From NCBI GenBank assembly GCA_003265685.1, contig QJOU01000057.1, positions 1 through 59,736 on the forward strand: a stretch of 59,736 nt of DNA, written 5' to 3'. This document shows positions 28,701-36,684 of the stretch, one piece after another (the stretch's first letter is position 1; each line of letters begins with the position of its first letter). A program made the position numbers and the translations under genes. The notes beneath the pieces are model-generated. The model saw nothing but the letters and a program-made list of their open reading frames with translations, was not told the origin of the DNA and ran no database searches. The stretch is from Piscinibacter caeni (lineage in GTDB: Bacteria > Pseudomonadota > Gammaproteobacteria > Burkholderiales > Burkholderiaceae_C).

Positions 28701-28933
28701 TTCGGCACCGCCAGCATCGCGGTGGTCAGCGGGTAGGTCACCTGGTCTTCGACCACCTGCGGCGCCTGGCCGGGGTACTCGGTGTAGACGATGACCTGCA
28801 CGTCGGACAGGTCGGGCAAGGCGTCCAGCGGCGTCTTCAGAACGGCCAGGACACCACCGATGACGATGAACAATGTCGCGAGCAGGACCAGGAAGGGATT
28901 CCTTCCGGACCACTGGATGATCTTGGACAGCAT
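25751..28933 (-). CDS. cusA: Copper/silver efflux RND pump CusA
   Basis: The 1060-residue inner-membrane proton antiporter is of the heavy-metal-efflux RND family. It begins with the typical MLSKIIQWSGRNP, has two large periplasmic loops and about 12 membrane segments, and ends with a short cytoplasmic tail. The motif YMPASLPGMS in the second periplasmic part is of the Cu(I)/Ag(I) type rather than the Co/Zn/Cd type. It lies 12 nt downstream of cusB and with CusC and CusB forms a complex spanning both membranes, removing Cu(I) from the periplasm and cytoplasm. Confidence 0.95.
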   Translation of the reverse strand: MLSKIIQWSGRNPFLVLLATLFIVIGGVLAVLKTPLDALPDLSDVQVIVYTEYPGQAPQVVEDQVTYPLTTAMLAVPKSKVVRGFSFFGASFVYVIFEDGTDIYWARSRVLEYLNFASGRLPKGVSPSLGPDATGVGWVYQYVLLAKDRTLAELRTIQDWYVRYQLTKAPGVAEVASLGGFVQTYQVTVDPLKLRSYGIPLMKVSQVIRDSNRDVGGRVVEMAETEFMVRGKGYLRGKSDIETLVLKSEGGTPVLIRDVARVEMAPDERRGLSELNGEGEVVSGIAMSRFGQNALEVIHNLKAKVTEISAGLPDGVSIQAVYDRSDLIHRAIDTLKRTLIEESLIVAVVCVVFLMHVRSALVAILMLPVGVLISFIAMKLLGMNSNLMSLGGIAIAIGAMVDAAIVMIENAHKHLERLPAVHTVKQRADAMLDACKEVGPALFFSLLIITVSFLPVFTLESQEGRLFAPLAYTKTFSMAGAALLSVTLVPVLMMLFIRGKIIPEAKNPLNRFMIWVYRPIIAGVMRWKKLTIALAVIAMALTYFPASKLGSEFMPTLNEGTLLYMPASLPGMSITKAAEVLQTQDKIIKSFPEVSSVYGKAGRANTATDPAPIEMFETVINLKPQDEWRPDMTTGKLIAEMDKALQFPGVSNAWTMPIKARIDMLSTGIRTPIGIKVFGKDLGEMEKLAKEIEAVVKAVPGTTSAFAERLTGGSYLNIEPNREALARYGLSVGELQDIIGTALGGEMVTTTVEGRERFGVTVRYPRELRTHPEQIEREVLVPTMGGAMVPLGQVARVSVARGTPGIRTENALLSAYIFVDIRDRDIGSYVADARKAVADQVKFPPGYYITWSGQFEYMERAIEKMKVVIPVTLLTIFLLLYLNFKRLTETLIVMLSVPFALVGGVWLMWWLGYNLSVAVAVGFIALAGVAAETGVVMLIYLDHAWAEARERCRAEGRLPGPADLYGAVMVGAVERVRPKMMTVVAIMAGLLPIMWGTGTGSEVMSRIAAPMVGGMISSTVLTLGVIPALYALVKQWQLRRESRSARVPSAQEALGPSAAA

Positions 28934-28945
28934 GGCGCCCTCTGC

Positions 28946-30628
28946 TCAGTGGCCGGAAAGAGTGGATTTGCCCGCACTTGCCGCCGGTGCGGCCGGCTTG
29001 GCCTGCGGCGCCACTTTGGGGACTGCTCCGGTCGGGGCGATGGACGTCACGACGAAGTCACCCGGCTGCCGTTCGACGAACTCGAATCGCACGGCCTGAC
29101 CGGGCTTGAGTCGACTCAGCAGCGACGCGTTGGCGGCCTTGAACTCCATCGTCATGGCCGGCCACTTCAGCGTGGCGACCGGTCCGTGGTTGAGGCTCAG
29201 CGTGCCGTTCGTGGTGTCGACACTGTCGACCGTGCCTTCGGCCTTGTGGCCGACCGCCGCCGGCGGCACCGGTATTTCCGGCTTCGCAGGCGTCCCTGGC
29301 GCTGCGCCCCCGGCCGCCGGGCTGCCGTGCCCTGCGTGCCCACCGAGGCCACCCACCGCGGCCTTGAGGTTGCTCTCGGCGTCGATCAGGAAGTTCGCGG
29401 CCACGACGACCTGCTCGCCGTCACGCACGCCATTCAGCACCTCGACGTAGTTCTCCGCCCGCGCGCCGAGTTCGACCTCGCGCGGCTCGAAGCGCCCTTC
29501 CCCCACCTGGACCAGAACGATGCGCCGCGTGCCGGAATCGATCACGGCGGAGTCCGGCACCGCCAGCACCGGCGATTTGCCGCCGACACCCAGTTCCACC
29601 TGGGCAAACATCGCCGGCTTGAGACGCTGGCCGGGATTGGCCAGTTCGACCCGCACCGGAATGCTGCGCGTCTCGGCCTTCAGCGTGGGGTAGACGTACG
29701 TGACGCGTCCTTCGAAACCTTCGGTCGGATACGCCGTGGTCATGACGCGCGCCTTGGCACCGGTCTTGATGAGGGCGATGTCCCGCTCGGCCACATCGGC
29801 GATCACCCAGACTGCCGACAGATCGGTCACCTGGTACAGCAACTCGCCCGGCATGAAGCGCATGCCCTGCAGAGCCTTCTTCTCGGAGACGATGCCCGTC
29901 ACCGGCGACGGGAACGAGATCGTCCGCTGCGGCTGGCCGGACTTCATCAGGGCCGCCACCTGCGGCGCTGACAGATCCCAGTTGCGTAGGCGTGCGAGGC
30001 TCGAATCGGCCAGCTGGCGCATGCCCGCCTGCGCCTCCGAGCCGGCCTCCTTCATCGCCTCGAGCCCTTGCAGGGCGATCGCGTACTCGCGCTGCGCCGA
30101 AACCAGTTCAGGGCTGTACGCCTCGAACAGCGGCTGGCCCTTGGCCACCGGCTGGCCGGTCGCACTGACGTGCAGCCGCTCGACGTAGCCTTCGAACTTC
30201 GCGGTCACCGCAAAGGTCCGGCGCTCGTCCGGCTCGATGCGACCTGCCGCCCGGATCGTCTTGCCGAGCAAGCGCATGCCGGCCGGCTCGGTGCGCACAC
30301 CCAGCTTCTGGATCTTCTCGGTACTGATGCGCACCTGGCCCGCAGCCCCTGGGCCGGCGTTGGGTGTTGCTTCGTCCTCGCCCTCGTAGACCGGGATGTA
30401 GTCCATGCCCATCGGGTCCTTCTTCGGCACCGGTGAGGTGTCGGCCAGCCCCATGGGATTGCGGTAGTACAGCAGCTTGCGCGGCTTCGGCGCTGTGGCG
30501 GAGGGCGACTCCTGGCTGGCCTCGGCGGACGAAGGCACGGCGCTGCGCGACTGCGAGCCCAGCCAGTAGCTGCCAGCACCGACGGTGCCGATCAGGGTGA
30601 TCATGAGTACGGCCGAGGCGGTCTTCAC
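28946..30628 (-). CDS. cusB: Membrane fusion protein CusB with fused CusF domain
   Basis: 560 residues. It has an N-terminal membrane/signal segment, then the heavy-metal-binding motif YYRNPMG...KKDPMGMDYIPVY, the lipoyl/barrel-sandwich and beta-barrel domains of periplasmic adaptors (about residues 110-420), a Gly/Ala/His-rich linker, and a C-terminal CusF-like domain (about 465-535) with the copper-ligand pattern WPAMTMEF. CusF normally is a separate chaperone. The fusion puts it on the pump itself. It starts at a GTG overlapping the cusC stop (GTGA), so the two are translationally coupled. Confidence 0.93.
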   Translation of the reverse strand: MKTASAVLMITLIGTVGAGSYWLGSQSRSAVPSSAEASQESPSATAPKPRKLLYYRNPMGLADTSPVPKKDPMGMDYIPVYEGEDEATPNAGPGAAGQVRISTEKIQKLGVRTEPAGMRLLGKTIRAAGRIEPDERRTFAVTAKFEGYVERLHVSATGQPVAKGQPLFEAYSPELVSAQREYAIALQGLEAMKEAGSEAQAGMRQLADSSLARLRNWDLSAPQVAALMKSGQPQRTISFPSPVTGIVSEKKALQGMRFMPGELLYQVTDLSAVWVIADVAERDIALIKTGAKARVMTTAYPTEGFEGRVTYVYPTLKAETRSIPVRVELANPGQRLKPAMFAQVELGVGGKSPVLAVPDSAVIDSGTRRIVLVQVGEGRFEPREVELGARAENYVEVLNGVRDGEQVVVAANFLIDAESNLKAAVGGLGGHAGHGSPAAGGAAPGTPAKPEIPVPPAAVGHKAEGTVDSVDTTNGTLSLNHGPVATLKWPAMTMEFKAANASLLSRLKPGQAVRFEFVERQPGDFVVTSIAPTGAVPKVAPQAKPAAPAASAGKSTLSGH

Positions 30629-31941
30629 AGGTCTTCTCCCACAATGCGTTCGATCTCGGCCAGGCGCATCTGCGCCTCGACCTGCGTCTTCAGGATGTCC
30701 AGGCGGGCCTTGCGAATCTGGCGCTGCGCCTCGAGCAACATCGCGAACTCGGCCTTGCCGGTCTCGTAGGCAGCCAGCGCCGACTGGAGGCCGAGTTCCG
30801 ACTGCGGCAGCAGCTGGGTCTTCAGCAGCGTCTCGTTGCGCCGTGCGGCCTCGAACCCAGCCAGGTTCACCGCCAGGTCACCCACCAGTTGCTGCTGCAG
30901 TGCTTCGGCTCTCGACCGCGACGCGGCGACCATCGCCTCGGCTTCCCGCTCCTGACCACGGCGGGCTTCCTGCTGCAGCGGGATGTTCATCTCGAGCATC
31001 ACGCCCCAGGTGGTGATGCGCGAGCCCATCTGCGACGGCGACACGCCGACCGTGAGGTCGGGATAGCGATTACGCTGGGTGAGGTCACGACTCTTCTGTG
31101 CGAGGGCCACGCGGGCCAGCTCGGCCTGGATCTGCGGATTGCCCGACCGCGCCCGCTCTGCCAACGACGAGGCATCGGCGGTGTTCAGCGTCGGTACCGC
31201 GCGCAGTTCCTGGGCGTCGGCCAGTGGTGCGCCGCTTTCGCGAGCCAGCAGCGCATTCAGGCGGGCGCGAATCTGGCGCTTCTCGCTGTCGATCATGATC
31301 AGCTCCGAGCGCATTGCCGTCTGCTCCAGCTGCGCGCGGATCGCGTCCGCCTGGGCGGCCAGTCCGCCCGCATAGCGCGCCTGCGCGACCTGCTCGAGGC
31401 GGGTCATCAGTCCAAGCACCTCCTTCGTCAGCCGCTCGTTGCCTGCAGCACGGTAGTGCTCCGCATAGGCCGCCTTGATTCGAGCCGTCAGCTCAGCCCA
31501 GGTCGCACTCGCGCGGGCCTCTGCCTGCCGCACATCTGCGGCGGCGGCGTCCCGCTTGAGCTCCCGCTTGCCCCAGAGGGGCAGTGTCTGCATCAAGGTG
31601 TACTTGGTTTCGCCGACCTTCCACGGCAGCAGGCTGGGCGAAGCGTCGTTGCCGTAGTTGTTGATGTTCATGAGTTCCACGCGCAGCACCGGATCGGGAA
31701 GCGCCCCTGCCGGTCCCACACGCTGCGCGGCGGCCTCTGCCTCCTCGTGCATGGCCCGGATCTCCGGGCTCTGGGCACGGGCGTAGGCCAGCAACCCCGG
31801 GAGGTCGCGCCCTAACGGCGCCTCCTGAGCGACGGCGGCAACGGGCCCGGCAGCACCGAGAACCAGCCCCACCACCAGCGGGCCGGCCCAGCGCGGCACG
31901 CCTGGCCATGCGGTATTCGCTTGACCCCGTACGGTCGTCAT
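30625..31941 (-). CDS. cusC: Outer-membrane efflux channel CusC (TolC family)
   Basis: 438 residues from the ATG of Met-Thr-Thr-Val, which has an AAGGAGAA RBS. A signal peptide covers about residues 1-38. The mature part has the two repeated coiled-coil regions of TolC-type proteins (for example LPDPVLRVELMNINNYG and SQMGSRITTWGVMLEM). No lipobox was noted. It forms the outer-membrane exit of the CusCBA pump and is first in the operon cusC-cusB-cusA-DUF411. Confidence 0.9.
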   Translation of the reverse strand: MTTVRGQANTAWPGVPRWAGPLVVGLVLGAAGPVAAVAQEAPLGRDLPGLLAYARAQSPEIRAMHEEAEAAAQRVGPAGALPDPVLRVELMNINNYGNDASPSLLPWKVGETKYTLMQTLPLWGKRELKRDAAAADVRQAEARASATWAELTARIKAAYAEHYRAAGNERLTKEVLGLMTRLEQVAQARYAGGLAAQADAIRAQLEQTAMRSELIMIDSEKRQIRARLNALLARESGAPLADAQELRAVPTLNTADASSLAERARSGNPQIQAELARVALAQKSRDLTQRNRYPDLTVGVSPSQMGSRITTWGVMLEMNIPLQQEARRGQEREAEAMVAASRSRAEALQQQLVGDLAVNLAGFEAARRNETLLKTQLLPQSELGLQSALAAYETGKAEFAMLLEAQRQIRKARLDILKTQVEAQMRLAEIERIVGEDL

Positions 31942-32117
31942 TTCGTCTTCTCCTTGGGTGCCGCTCGGAGAGCCGGACACATGGACGATCCGGGGTTCCG
32001 ATCACGGCGGCGATACGGTCAGTCTTCCGAGGCGCCGCCGTTGAAGACGGCCTGCGAAAGAGCGCGAGATGCACACAGGCAGCGCGGCCAGGCAGGCCGG
32101 CTGCTTGCGCGTGACCC

Positions 32118-32582
32118 CTATAGCGCCAAGCGCAAGAAGGCGATTGGAATCGACAGGGGCCTTGCGCCATCCCGGCGCAGTGCCCCCACATCTGCCGACA
32201 CGTCGACGGACGCCGGCACGATCAAGGCCGCCACCATCGGGGGCGGCAGGACATGGAACTGGTAGTTGTCGAGAACGGACTTCTGCGGCGGGATCGTCAC
32301 GCCGGCCCGCTCGCAGAAACTCTCGCAGTTCGACTTCGGCGAAGAGTCACCCGAGTCATGCCGGGACTGATCCGGCACCGCGACCGAGTGATGCTCGCAC
32401 CCCGCGGGCGCCGCCGCAAAGTCGGCGGCCTGCACTTCGGCTTTCCCGTGGAACGTGTCACCGCCCCCGGCGAACTGCTGGGCGGCCAGGCAAGCATTGG
32501 CGACACCCAGTCCGAGACCGAACAGCCACACCAACAGGACCCGGAGGGCCCAACGGCGGAGCTGTTGAGGGCGGCGGAACAT
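32118..32582 (-). CDS. Small secreted or membrane protein ahead of cusCBA, RLAL type
   Basis: 154 residues with a hydrophobic N-terminal segment ending in VANACLA. A Cys pair (NCESFCE) and several His residues lie in the middle, and a second hydrophobic stretch ends in FLRLAL. The protein at 46231-46671 has the same plan (VANACL, Cys pair, C-terminal RLAL) but little other identity, and also heads a copper gene cluster. No function is known to me. A copper-binding or regulatory role in the periplasm is an inference from context. It lies 176 nt upstream of cusC in the same direction. Confidence 0.7.
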   Translation of the reverse strand: MFRRPQQLRRWALRVLLVWLFGLGLGVANACLAAQQFAGGGDTFHGKAEVQAADFAAAPAGCEHHSVAVPDQSRHDSGDSSPKSNCESFCERAGVTIPPQKSVLDNYQFHVLPPPMVAALIVPASVDVSADVGALRRDGARPLSIPIAFLRLAL

Positions 32583-32732
32583 GAGCGGTCGAGTCCGGAA
32601 GTTCGATCAAGTATGCATCTTGCGACAGGGCGTCGGTTTGAGGATCGTCAAGGCGCGGGCCGGGCTGGCCCGCGCATCCGGGATCCGTGCGTTCATCGAC
32701 TCCGACCTCACGCATACTGGACAAAACCGCGG

Positions 32733-33170
32733 TCAGTCAGAACCGATGGCGCTGGCGTCGATGGCCACCTCAGAAACCGTCTGGAGGATGTAGTCCGACT
32801 CGGCGCTCCCCCCGATGGCGCGCTGGTATCGCTGGAAGGCACCGAGTTCTCTCTTCGTGATCCTCACCGTTCGCTCAACGATTTGCTCGCCAAGGGCTTG
32901 GGCTCTGGCAGCCGCGGCGCGCGTGCTCTGGCCACGGTAGACGAGGTAGCGCGCATAGGGCCCGAGCACGAGTTGCTTCTCGATCCGAACATCGGACATC
33001 GATTCGGACGTATGGCACTGATCTGCTTGCCCCGAAACCACGCAGCGATACGTCGCCAGCGGCGAGTCCTTGGCGTGACCCTGCATCGGGAACAGCCCGA
33101 GGCCGGCGATCGTTGCCGCAAGAATCGAGTTCTTCAGCGCGAGCGCTGAGCGATTCAAAAAGGTGTTCAT
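32733..33170 (-). CDS. Secreted protein of unknown function, 145 aa
   Basis: It has a signal peptide of about 33 residues ending near QGHAKD. The mature part has two cysteines (TYRCVVSGQADQCHTSE) that could form a disulfide, then a charged helical region with many Arg and Ala. An AGGAG RBS precedes the ATG. A CusR/CopR-like box is centred about 98 nt upstream of the start, which suggests copper or general metal-stress control. I recognise no family. Confidence 0.7.
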   Translation of the reverse strand: MNTFLNRSALALKNSILAATIAGLGLFPMQGHAKDSPLATYRCVVSGQADQCHTSESMSDVRIEKQLVLGPYARYLVYRGQSTRAAAARAQALGEQIVERTVRITKRELGAFQRYQRAIGGSAESDYILQTVSEVAIDASAIGSD

Positions 33171-33260
33171 GGAGGCTCCTTACGGCGTTCTATGGCGTGC
33201 GCGACGGCGCGCACGAGGAACACTCTAGAAAGCCATCACCAACCGCCGACCGACGCCGCG

Positions 33261-33276
33261 ATGACACTTTCGTCAT
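33261..33276 (-). promoter_or_regulatory. CusR/CopR-like response-regulator box
   Basis: ATGACACTTTCGTCAT is an inverted repeat (ATGAC/GTCAT) with 6 nt between TGAC and GTCA, as in the E. coli CusR box. It lies upstream of the secreted protein gene 32733-33170. Matching boxes occur at 37635 and 45205. Confidence 0.5.
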
Positions 33277-33321
33277 CACACGCCAGCCGCAGAAACGCGA
33301 TCCCCTCCCCGCCTTCCGACA

Positions 33322-33396
33322 GATCAACCGGATGGTCATCCCGGCGAGCGCGCAGGCTCGGCGGCCCCTTGCGGCCTCCGCAGGGGCGACGACAAG
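33322..33396. repeat. Imperfect direct repeat, copy A
   Basis: This is similar to 35042-35115. Both start GATCAA, share CCGGCGAG, and follow with CTCGG, CCCCTTG and CCGCA at the same spacing, about three quarters identical by eye. The two copies bracket the porin gene. Confidence 0.5.
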
Positions 33397-33609
33397 ATGC
33401 GATCGATCAGGAGAACCTGGTAGGGCCTGGCTCGGCAAGCGCGCTCGTCATCGCACGCCAGCTTGCTTGGGTATGGCGTGCACCTGTTGCGTTGGGTGCA
33501 CACCAGCCCTTGGCAAGCACGATCGCCGATCAGCCCAGCCGCAGAAAAACTGCAGCGTCCGAGGAGCAGCCCGCGGCTACAAGGAGCCGTGCTGGCGGGC
33601 GCTGCGGCG

Positions 33610-34713
33610 TCAGAACGTGTGCCCGAGGCCAAACAGCGTCACGGTGCTCCTGTCGGTCGCGAACTCCGCCAGGTTGCCTGACTTTCTCTCGTAGGCGGCG
33701 TAGATCTCCGTCCGCTTCGACAGCGCGTGGCGGGCGGTGACGCCAACTTTGCCGAGCGTGCGATCGCCTCCGGACCTGAGGTCGAAGGAAGCGCGGACAA
33801 AGGTTGCGAGCAGCGTCGTGGCTGTACCCAGCGGCACGGCCGCTCCAAGGGCATAGGCGGTCGAATCCTTCACCAGCGGACTGACGGCGAACCCGTTGCT
33901 GCCGCCGCTGACGAATCCGTATTCCTTGACCTGGTTGTAGCCCGCATAGAGCTTTGCGGCGCCAATGTCGTAGCGTCCGCCAAGGATCAGGCTCTTCCCG
34001 CCGGCACCTCCGCTCGCCGCTGCCTTTTCGGCCCGCTCGTATGACGCCGCTACCGCGAGCGGCCCACTCGAGTACACGACTTTGGCGCCGCCCGTGCGCG
34101 GAATCGAACCCTCGCCTGCTGCCACGAGGACACTCGCCGTGAAGCCGCCCAGGTTCGGAGTGAAGTATTGGACCGCGTTGTCGCGCCGGTCGCCGTAGGT
34201 GCCGAACATCTGATAGGCGTCGGTGGTCGTGTTCCCCGCCAGACCGAAACCAGCTCGCTGGATGCTCACGCCCTCACGTATGGACACTGCGGTCGCGTTC
34301 GAGCCAGGGTCGATGATCTGCATCATGTCGCGACTGATGCTGGTTTGGCGACCCATCCGGATCTCACCCCAGTCCTTCGATCCGAGCCCGACGTACGACT
34401 GCCTGCCGAATATGCGGCCATTCTGCTGAAGAGTTCCGGTGTCGACGGCGATCCCACTCTCCAGGACCGCGAAGGCGCGAAGGCCACCCCCCAGTTCCTC
34501 GGTGACACGCATGCCCCAACGACTGCCACGGTTGTTCTCGGGTGCACCGGAACTGGTGACGCGCCAGGAGGAGTCGCCGTTGTTCACGCGGGCGCCCTGC
34601 GATTGGTAGTTGACGCTGACGTCGAGAACACCGTAGAGCGCGACAGACAACTGTGCTGCCGCAGCATTGGAGAGCGCAGCAAAGGCCACCACGGAAACAC
34701 TTGAACGGATCAT
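33610..34713 (-). CDS. Outer-membrane porin (Burkholderia-type, 16-strand)
   Basis: 367 residues from the ATG of Met-Ile-Arg-Ser. A signal peptide covers about residues 1-20 (AALSNAAAAQ). The mature N-terminus LSVALYGVLDVSV and the segments GSRWGMRVTEELGGGLRAF and QSYVGLGSKDWGEIRMGRQ are typical of general porins of betaproteobacteria, as is the terminal Phe (LGHTF) recognised by the Bam machinery. It allows diffusion of small solutes. It is a single gene. Its presence in a copper region may be coincidental or reflect acquired permeability. Confidence 0.92.
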   Translation of the reverse strand: MIRSSVSVVAFAALSNAAAAQLSVALYGVLDVSVNYQSQGARVNNGDSSWRVTSSGAPENNRGSRWGMRVTEELGGGLRAFAVLESGIAVDTGTLQQNGRIFGRQSYVGLGSKDWGEIRMGRQTSISRDMMQIIDPGSNATAVSIREGVSIQRAGFGLAGNTTTDAYQMFGTYGDRRDNAVQYFTPNLGGFTASVLVAAGEGSIPRTGGAKVVYSSGPLAVAASYERAEKAAASGGAGGKSLILGGRYDIGAAKLYAGYNQVKEYGFVSGGSNGFAVSPLVKDSTAYALGAAVPLGTATTLLATFVRASFDLRSGGDRTLGKVGVTARHALSKRTEIYAAYERKSGNLAEFATDRSTVTLFGLGHTF

Positions 34714-35129
34714 GGGTTGACTCTCGAATGGAGGAGTTGGCTGGACGTGGGACCGAACCTCGGCTCGAATCCCCGGAGCCGCCGAACGCAGATTCAACCA
34801 GGCAGCCACAAGCAAGCCATACACCGGTCCTCTGTGGCGTAGGCAGAGCCGAATCAACGTCAGTGCGGTAGAGACATCGTAGGAATCGGGCCACTGTCCA
34901 CGCAAGCCGCGCTTCGGAAGGTTTGGATCAGGTGCTAGTGCAACTTGCCAAGTTGCCGGAGAACCTGTCTCGATCGACCAACGTGCCCTCGCTTTGCGCT
35001 TGGCAACCTCGTCCAGTTGATGGCCGCTCATACTTCCGATCGATCAAGCCGGTGTCCGTTCCGGCGAGTGCGCGGACTCGGACCCCCTTGTAGCCACCGC
35101 AAAGCCGGCGAGAAGGTTCGAGCTGGACC
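34714..35129. other. Intergenic region, 416 nt, no gene supported
   Basis: It holds the porin leader and repeat copy B (35042-35115). No frame with RBS and recognisable product was seen. Confidence 0.5.
35042..35115. repeat. Imperfect direct repeat, copy B
   Basis: This is the second copy of the repeat at 33322-33396, in the same orientation and on the other side of the porin gene. Confidence 0.5.
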
Positions 35130-36053
35130 CTAAAAGCTGTCGTGCACGGCCGCAGCGGCCACCGCTGCCCGGCCGATCGCAACGTCAATCTGGCACGGCG
35201 CTCCCGCGACGTCACCCGCAGCGTACACATTGTCTGCGCTCGTGAGTCCGGTCGGACCGACCGTGATTGCGCCGTGAACGTCGAGCCGAACTGCCAGTTG
35301 ATTCGCCAGGTACGTTCGCGGCCGCGCGCCGAATGCTGCCAGCAGCAAGTCGAACTCATGGGTGCGACCATCGTCGCACGTCACGAGGATGGTGCTGTTG
35401 CGAGCCAACGCGACATGGGATGCGACGCCGGGCACACGCTCGAGTCCGGCATGGCATGAAGAGTATTCAGCCTTCCCGGCCGCGCAGTCGATCTCGATGA
35501 ACCTCGCCTCCGCACACGCCCTCCGCAGATCGGCCGCGCCAGGCACGCCGAGGCGCGAACAGCCCAGCACTCCGACACGCTTGCCGAAGAGATCGCCGAC
35601 TTCTTGCCAAGACCAAGTCCGCAGCAGGCCTGCCGACGCCACGTCGTCGATCCCGGGCAGGTTGATCGGCGGATCCGTGGCCCCGGTGCACAAGATGATG
35701 TTGCGCGCCAGGAGCGTTCCATGCCTTAGCCGGAGCAAGAGCCTGCCGTCCGGGCAACGTCGTATGTCTTCGACCGAATCGTAGGTGACGTGTCCGTCCG
35801 CTGCGCGCAGATGTCGTCGCATCCGCTCGAGCAGATGTCCTCCGACCACGCCATCGGGGTATCCGGCAACGTTGAGGGCACGCCCAATGCGCTGCGCCTG
35901 GCTGGCACCCGAATCCACCAAGCGCACGCTGCGACCATGCCGTCGGAGATGAATGGCTGCAGCCAAGCCGGCAGGTCCCCCACCAATCACCACCCCGTCG
36001 AAAGTGTCCCCGCCGATGACCGAAGCGCTGAGAAGGTCGATCGCCTCAATCAT
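35130..36053 (-). CDS. FAD-dependent oxidoreductase, thioredoxin-reductase-like but without CxxC
   Basis: 307 residues. The N-terminal FAD motif VVIGGGPAGLAAAIHLRRHG and the C-terminal second FAD motif NVYAAGDVAG (with AIGRAAVAAA after it) place it in the TrxB-like two-dinucleotide-fold family. The redox Cys-x-x-Cys that TrxB has before the NADPH domain is missing, and the NADPH glycine motif is poor (VLGCSRLGVPGA). It therefore is not a normal thioredoxin reductase. It could reduce a quinone, metal or small disulfide. A start 36 nt upstream is possible. Confidence 0.82.
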   Translation of the reverse strand: MIEAIDLLSASVIGGDTFDGVVIGGGPAGLAAAIHLRRHGRSVRLVDSGASQAQRIGRALNVAGYPDGVVGGHLLERMRRHLRAADGHVTYDSVEDIRRCPDGRLLLRLRHGTLLARNIILCTGATDPPINLPGIDDVASAGLLRTWSWQEVGDLFGKRVGVLGCSRLGVPGAADLRRACAEARFIEIDCAAGKAEYSSCHAGLERVPGVASHVALARNSTILVTCDDGRTHEFDLLLAAFGARPRTYLANQLAVRLDVHGAITVGPTGLTSADNVYAAGDVAGAPCQIDVAIGRAAVAAAAVHDSF

Positions 36054-36224
36054 GCTGAATCGCGGTGGCCGGCGACGCCGGCCCGGCACAACCAGAAGGC
36101 AGATGCGCAGTGCGTGGAAGCGTCACGCAGCCGGTTCGTGACGCGGACACCACCTCGTCGCTCTCCGGCTCCGCAGGGTTCGGCGTCTGGACGAGTCCAT
36201 CCGGGGTAGCCTCATCTTCTCGGG

Positions 36225-36590
36225 TTACTTCGCCGCCTCGATGGCGGTGACCACGATCGCGCCGTCTGCCTTCTCGGCGGTGAACATCACCTTGTCGCCA
36301 GCCTTGACCTTGTCCAGCAGCGCAGCTTCCTTGACCTGGAAGACCATGGTCATGCCGGGCATGTCCAGGTTCTTGATGTCGCCGTGCTTGAGGGTGATCT
36401 TCTTGGCTTCCTTGTCGATCTTGCGCACTTCGCCTTCGCTCATCGAGGCGGGCGTGGTGTCCATCTTCATGCCGGGCATGTTCATGCCGCCCATCTTGCT
36501 GTGATCCATTGCCTGGGCGTACGCGCTGATCGCGAACGGCGCCGAGGCGGCGAAGGCCAGAGAAACGAGGAGGGGTTTGAAAGTCTTCAT
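36225..36590 (-). CDS. cusF: CusF-like periplasmic copper-binding protein
   Basis: 121 residues with a signal peptide (about 1-24). A Met-rich leader (KMGGMNMPGMKM) precedes a CusF domain with GEVRKIDKEAKKITLKHG and the ligand pair in MPGMTMVFQV. CusF binds Cu(I)/Ag(I) in the periplasm and passes it to CusB. A second copy of this domain is fused to CusB in this window. The start chosen is the ATG of Met-Lys-Thr-Phe, with GAGG upstream. Confidence 0.93.
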   Translation of the reverse strand: MKTFKPLLVSLAFAASAPFAISAYAQAMDHSKMGGMNMPGMKMDTTPASMSEGEVRKIDKEAKKITLKHGDIKNLDMPGMTMVFQVKEAALLDKVKAGDKVMFTAEKADGAIVVTAIEAAK

Positions 36591-36684
36591 GTGTTTCGAT
36601 CCAAAAGGGGGGAAAGCATTTCTGCTCACGGTGCCGGCCGCCGACCAGTGCCAAGCGCCACCGCCATGCCGTGACGGCCGTCAC

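Larger units (their letters stand above)
33171..33609. other. Intergenic region, 439 nt, no gene supported
   Basis: It contains a CusR-like box at 33261-33276 and one copy of a ~75-nt imperfect repeat (33322-33396). The remaining short frames have no RBS or recognisable product. Confidence 0.5.
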
